A stretch of 60,184 bases of DNA from a virus, in the IMG/VR virus record IMGVR_UViG_3300028666_000036, positions 1-60,184 of that record. One strand, given 5' to 3'. The position numbers and the translations under genes were made by a program. Below the pieces are notes generated by a model. That model made no database searches and was not told the origin of the DNA. It worked only from the letters and a program-made list of their open reading frames with translations. Positions 57,622-60,184 of this stretch are shown piece by piece. Position 1 is the first letter of the stretch. Each line of letters begins with the position of its first letter.

Positions 57622-57821
57622 CCTCCCGCGAGCGAGCGGCATTCGCGCGGGCGGCGCGGTTCTGGCGCAACGAGGTGAGCCTGACGCCGTCGATACTGGA
57701 GCACGTGAACTTCGTGGAGAGCCTGGAGGACAGGGGTGCGTGGTGGCAGTTCGAAGGGTGGCGGCGAATCGCGCATGTCGCCGAGTCCCTAAGCCTCGAC
57801 GGCGTGGCGGTGCGCGGGTGA
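57618..57821 (+). CDS. Constant-end/variable-middle small protein 1
   Basis: 67 residues from ATG 57618 (ATGA overlap). N-terminal TSRERAAFARAAR and C-terminal AESLSLDGVAVRG are identical to those of 57831; the middle (FWRNEVSLTPSILEHVNFVESLEDRGAWWQFEGW) is different. No known family. Confidence 0.65.
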   Translation: MTSRERAAFARAARFWRNEVSLTPSILEHVNFVESLEDRGAWWQFEGWRRIAHVAESLSLDGVAVRG

Positions 57822-57830
57822 GGACGGCGC

Positions 57831-58037
57831 ATGACGTCCCGTGAGCGAGCGGCGTTCGCGCGGGCGGCGCGGTGGCTGCGCGGGGAGCGCATGGGCATGG
57901 TTGCATATCCACTTGGTCAGATCGTACTCGCAACACACGTCGCCGACTCGATGTCGGATGGTCCGTGGGCTCCGGATGAGACTTGCGCCGAAATCGCCGA
58001 GTCACTGAGCCTCGACGGCGTGGCGGTGCGCGGGTGA
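57831..58037 (+). CDS. Constant-end/variable-middle small protein 2
   Basis: 68 residues from ATG 57831. Same ends as 57618 (nearly identical at DNA level too), but another middle (WLRGERMGMVAYPLGQIVLATHVADSMSDGPW). A recent duplication of the ends with replacement of the central part is the simplest reading. Stop overlaps the next gene. Confidence 0.65.
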   Translation: MTSRERAAFARAARWLRGERMGMVAYPLGQIVLATHVADSMSDGPWAPDETCAEIAESLSLDGVAVRG

Positions 58038-58138
58038 GTCTCCGCGACATCCCAGCCCGCGCCGCAGTGACCGCCGTGCTGTGGGCCGTGGGTGCGCTGT
58101 TCTGGCTGCTGTCGTGCCTCGCGGGGTGCGGGTTGTGA
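58034..58138 (+). CDS. 34-residue TM peptide
   Basis: GTG 58034 overlaps the previous stop; stop overlaps the next GTG. RAAVTAVLWAVGALFWLLSCLAGC is one long hydrophobic helix that ends in a lipobox-like LAGC near the C-terminus. A lipid anchor there would be unusual because almost nothing follows. Probable membrane peptide. Confidence 0.5.
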   Translation: MSLRDIPARAAVTAVLWAVGALFWLLSCLAGCGL

Positions 58139-58575
58139 AGATTGTCCCGCTCGAACTGAAGGCGCTGAACGCGCTGGTCGAGTCGCTTCACCGTCATCAC
58201 AAACCAGTCCAGGGGCATCGCTTTTCGATCGGCGTCGAGCACGACGGAAAGATAGTTGGGGGGTGTTCTGTAGGTCGCCCGGTAGCCCGCGCCGTACCGC
58301 ATGCGACGACGCTGGAGGTTACGCGACTGGTGACCGACGGAACGAAGAATGCGTGCAGCGCGCTCTATTCAGCAGCTGCGCGGGTCGGCAAGGAACTTGG
58401 ATACGCGAAGATTCAAACTTACATCCTCGCCAGCGAGCCCGGGACGTCGCTGCGCGCGGCTGGATGGTCAAGAGAGGCCGCCGTCAGTGGGCGTGACTGG
58501 AACTGTCCATCGCGCAAGGGGCGACGCACAGACCAACCACAGGAGGACAAGGCAAGATGGTCAAAGCTACTGTGA
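58135..58575 (+). CDS. XF1762-like / GNAT-related protein
   Basis: 146 residues from GTG 58135 (GTGA overlap). HHKPVQGHRFSIGVEHDGKIVGGCSVGRPVARAVPHATTLEVTRLVTDGTKNACSALYSAAAR (about 20-82) and YAKIQTYILASEPGTSLRAAGW (about 90-112) match a phage-borne family (XF1762). It has an acyl-CoA N-acyltransferase-like pattern. Substrate unknown. The 3-prime end overlaps the next ORF. Confidence 0.75.
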   Translation: MKIVPLELKALNALVESLHRHHKPVQGHRFSIGVEHDGKIVGGCSVGRPVARAVPHATTLEVTRLVTDGTKNACSALYSAAARVGKELGYAKIQTYILASEPGTSLRAAGWSREAAVSGRDWNCPSRKGRRTDQPQEDKARWSKLL

Positions 58576-58625
58576 CACGCGCGCTGCTACTCGCCCTCGC
58601 GGGGTGCGCGACCGATAGATTCTGA
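58557..58625 (+). CDS. 22-residue lipopeptide with lipoprotein signal
   Basis: ATG 58557 with strong AGGAGGACAAGG in front, to TGA 58625. VTRALLLALAGCATDRF: a signal with lipobox LAGC leaving a mature peptide of six residues, CATDRF. This resembles very small lysis lipoproteins, or a lipoprotein gene cut off by a stop. The ribosome site favours expression. Confidence 0.5.
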   Translation: MVKATVTRALLLALAGCATDRF

Positions 58626-58666
58626 CCCCCGATTTTCGGTGGTCGAAAACCAACAGGAGGATACCG

Positions 58667-59413
58667 ATGTTCAAGAAAGCACTGATTGGATTGGTACTAG
58701 GCGCCGCACTGGCGGCATGTGGCGGCGAGCCACCGGCGAGTGACGTGGGGGTCGCGACAGAGAAGCTATCGACGTACTACACCAGTACGGCGTTCCCGAA
58801 CGGGACGCCGCCGTCGATCTACCCGAGCTTCATGCTCTCGAAGCCGATCGGATCGGACGTGAGCGACTTCTCGGGGACGCACATCGCGATCAATCCCGGA
58901 GAGTTGATCACGTTCACCGCTGGCTCCTCGCCCGGAACCAACGGCACCGGCCGCGACGTGTTCCACATGAACCTCGACGGATCGATCCAGGCCGGCAGCG
59001 TTACCCTCGTGTGCACAGGGATCCATCTCGGAGGCGGCTTCGATCCGACTACCGGTGTGCACAACGAGCAGGGCGGATTCTTCCCGCAGACCGAGTTCCC
59101 ACTGGCCTATTCCGGCGCGGCCCCCGGTCACTGGGGCGCATGGTACGGCTGGAACGATGCCGCTTCCGACATGAACCAAGGGACTTGCGTGTTCAAGGAT
59201 CCGGTTGCCGCCGCGCAGTTCCCGGCGCGCGCTCCGGTGCGGGTGCGGATGATGCCGTATTTCAATTCGAACCCCGGGATTTCGAAGTACACCCAAAGCA
59301 TCGGCGTGCCGGTGCTGGATGGATGGAATCAAGGTTACCTGCTGATCGTCATGCGCTACGCCGAGAGTGGCACCGAGAATCGGTACTACATCAACATCGT
59401 TGGCAGCACGTAG
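58667..59413 (+). CDS. Lipoprotein with GVATEKL motif
   Basis: 248 residues from ATG 58667 (CAGGAGG 8 bases before). MFKKALIGLVLGAALAACGGEPPASDVGVATEKL: signal, lipobox LAAC, then a linker and GVATEKL motif shared with 59552. Mature part is beta-rich and Gly/Asn-rich (TFTAGSSPGTNGTGRDVFHMNLDG, IHLGGGFDPTTGVHNEQGG, NRYYINIVGST), like a secreted beta-sandwich. Probable lysogenic conversion or exclusion factor; host resembles Myxococcota. Confidence 0.7.
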   Translation: MFKKALIGLVLGAALAACGGEPPASDVGVATEKLSTYYTSTAFPNGTPPSIYPSFMLSKPIGSDVSDFSGTHIAINPGELITFTAGSSPGTNGTGRDVFHMNLDGSIQAGSVTLVCTGIHLGGGFDPTTGVHNEQGGFFPQTEFPLAYSGAAPGHWGAWYGWNDAASDMNQGTCVFKDPVAAAQFPARAPVRVRMMPYFNSNPGISKYTQSIGVPVLDGWNQGYLLIVMRYAESGTENRYYINIVGST

Positions 59414-59441
59414 TAGCAGCCACCGCCCCGCCGGGGGCCTT

Positions 59442-59491
59442 GGGGTGGCATAGGTGCAAATCAGCCCGGGGTTCGAGTCCTCGGCACCCCA
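59442..59491 (+). other. tRNA 3-prime-half-like sequence (attachment-site candidate)
   Basis: T arm CGGGG-TTCGAGT-CCTCG is well formed (one G-T pair) and is followed by GCACCCC and A, as in the last 30 bases of a tRNA. GGGGTG at 59442 can pair with CACCCC, but only 20 bases separate acceptor and T arm, so no anticodon arm fits. Such 3-prime halves are typical of phage attachment cores inside host tRNA genes. No integrase is seen, so use as attP is a guess. Confidence 0.45.
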
Positions 59492-59551
59492 CGAATGACG
59501 AGCCGACGCCACGGTGGCGCGGCCGTTGAGATGACAACGAAAGGATCGAGC

Positions 59552-60184
59552 ATGAAGAAGCTAGCACTCGGGATTCTGGCAATCGGCTGCGCGCTGGTGG
59601 CGTGCGGCGGACAGCCGCCGGCGGATGAGATCGGCGTGGCGACCGAGAAGCTGATGTTCCTGTCGTTCTACGCCAGCGAGGGCTCCGCGCCTGCGGGTCA
59701 CGGCGGCTTGCTGACCAACATCGAGGTCGTGCCAGACTCGGACTGCCGTGACTGCGATGTCGATCCGGCGAGGGCTGACAGGTCGAGCCAGTCGCAGATC
59801 ATCACGGTGTACAACGAAAGCAGTACGCACAACCCGGCGAGGGTGGGAGACTCGATCTTCTTCACCGTCGCAGGCGGCGCTGGCGGTGGATCGCATATCA
59901 ACTGCGGCATGCGCGGGATCGTGCAAAAGGGCGTGATCGGCGGGCCGACCCTGGGGGATCTTGACTTCCCCTATCAGTGGAACGTGGGTCTGAATTGCAA
60001 CGGCACGTTCGTGAAGACAGCGCCAGACAGCGGTACTTGCACTGACGAATTTGGAGGCACAGTCAGTGCGGACATCGAGGCTGTCCCCGGTGGTTGTGCT
60101 GGCTTCAGCACGACAAATCAGAGCATGAGTTGGCGGGTCGACCTGCATTACGGTGTTCCGATCAGCCAAGTCTACCGCCACATG
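59552..60184 (+). CDS. Lipoprotein with GVATEKL motif (3-prime end outside window)
   Basis: 211 residues visible from ATG 59552 (AAAGGATCGAGC before it), open to the window edge. KKLALGILAIGCALVACGGQPPADEIGVATEKL has lipobox LVAC, then the GVATEKL motif shared with 58667. Cys-rich mature part (DSDCRDCDVD, HINCGMRG, LNCNGTF, GTCTDEFGG), probably disulphide-bonded. Unlike 58667 after the motif, so a fast-diverging tandem pair. Confidence 0.7.
   Translation, partial: MKKLALGILAIGCALVACGGQPPADEIGVATEKLMFLSFYASEGSAPAGHGGLLTNIEVVPDSDCRDCDVDPARADRSSQSQIITVYNESSTHNPARVGDSIFFTVAGGAGGGSHINCGMRGIVQKGVIGGPTLGDLDFPYQWNVGLNCNGTFVKTAPDSGTCTDEFGGTVSADIEAVPGGCAGFSTTNQSMSWRVDLHYGVPISQVYRHM

Noticed and set aside
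58633-58649. Hairpin TTTTCG/CGAAAA before the lipoprotein as terminator
   Set aside because: Six pairs, few G-C pairs and no T run; it is next to the ribosome site, so at most a weak structure.
1-60184. CRISPR array, IS element or ribosomal RNA
   Set aside because: No regularly spaced repeats with unique spacers, no transposase-like product and no rRNA-like sequence were seen on reading both strands.

Overview
The window reads as about 60 kb of one high-GC, tailed double-stranded DNA phage or prophage genome, open at both ends. The phage assignment rests on a terminase pair, a portal, a DUF2184-type capsid protein, a tail tube, tail chaperones with a slippery site, a tape measure, tail fibres, an endolysin and a replication block. 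There is no tail sheath gene, so a siphovirus is likely; the 761-residue tape measure suggests a tail of roughly 110 nm. Strong G/C preference at third codon positions and lipoproteins whose signal is followed by CGG-x-PPA and a GVATEKL motif recall Myxococcota-type hosts, but that is inference. No integrase, excisionase or complete host gene is visible.

Layout. 1-6.7 kb: tail spike and fibre genes, including an alanine-rich repeat protein fused to a tail-terminator-like domain. 7.0-9.0 kb: small and large terminase. 9.1-10.8 kb: three small genes, two with zinc-ribbon cysteines. 10.8-13.1 kb: a minus-strand unit of a small HTH protein and a portal that carries an extra P-loop domain. 13.2-18.9 kb: protease-scaffold, cement protein, major capsid, adaptors and a tRNA-like element. 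19.0-33.8 kb: tail tube, chaperones, tape measure, distal tail, hub and fibres. 33.7-34.9 kb: two minus-strand genes, one a lipoprotein. 35.0-38.6 kb: lysis cassette ending in a FliA-like sigma factor. 38.6-44.1 kb: many small accessory genes, many cysteine-rich, and a cytosine methyltransferase that overlaps a second long reading frame. 44.1-56.7 kb: recombination and replication genes: Cas4-like nuclease, probable annealing protein, MazG-like enzyme, DnaA-domain-IV-like protein, SNF2-type helicase, DNA methyltransferase, replication initiator with internal iterons, primase-helicase, sigma-region-4-like protein and RuvC. 56.7-60.2 kb: small tandem paralogues and lipoproteins.

How the parts fit. 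Most genes are on the plus strand and joined by ATGA or GTGA overlaps, so long translationally coupled operons are likely. Two promoter patterns recur. One has an AATTC...AATTGA box over the -35 and a -10 so close to the ATG that the mRNA should be leaderless or nearly so; it stands before 38658, 41726 and 42307 and before the HTH-portal unit, so the HTH protein may control it. The other is a TTGAC -35 followed by TACTGTAT at or beside the -10. The late sigma-like protein, the sigma-region-4-like protein and the HTH proteins would form the regulatory layer. The points most worth following are the portal-kinase fusion, the shared leaderless promoter family, the overlapping methyltransferase frames, the repeat protein with the terminator-like domain, the constant-end/variable-middle small paralogues, and the iterons inside the initiator gene.
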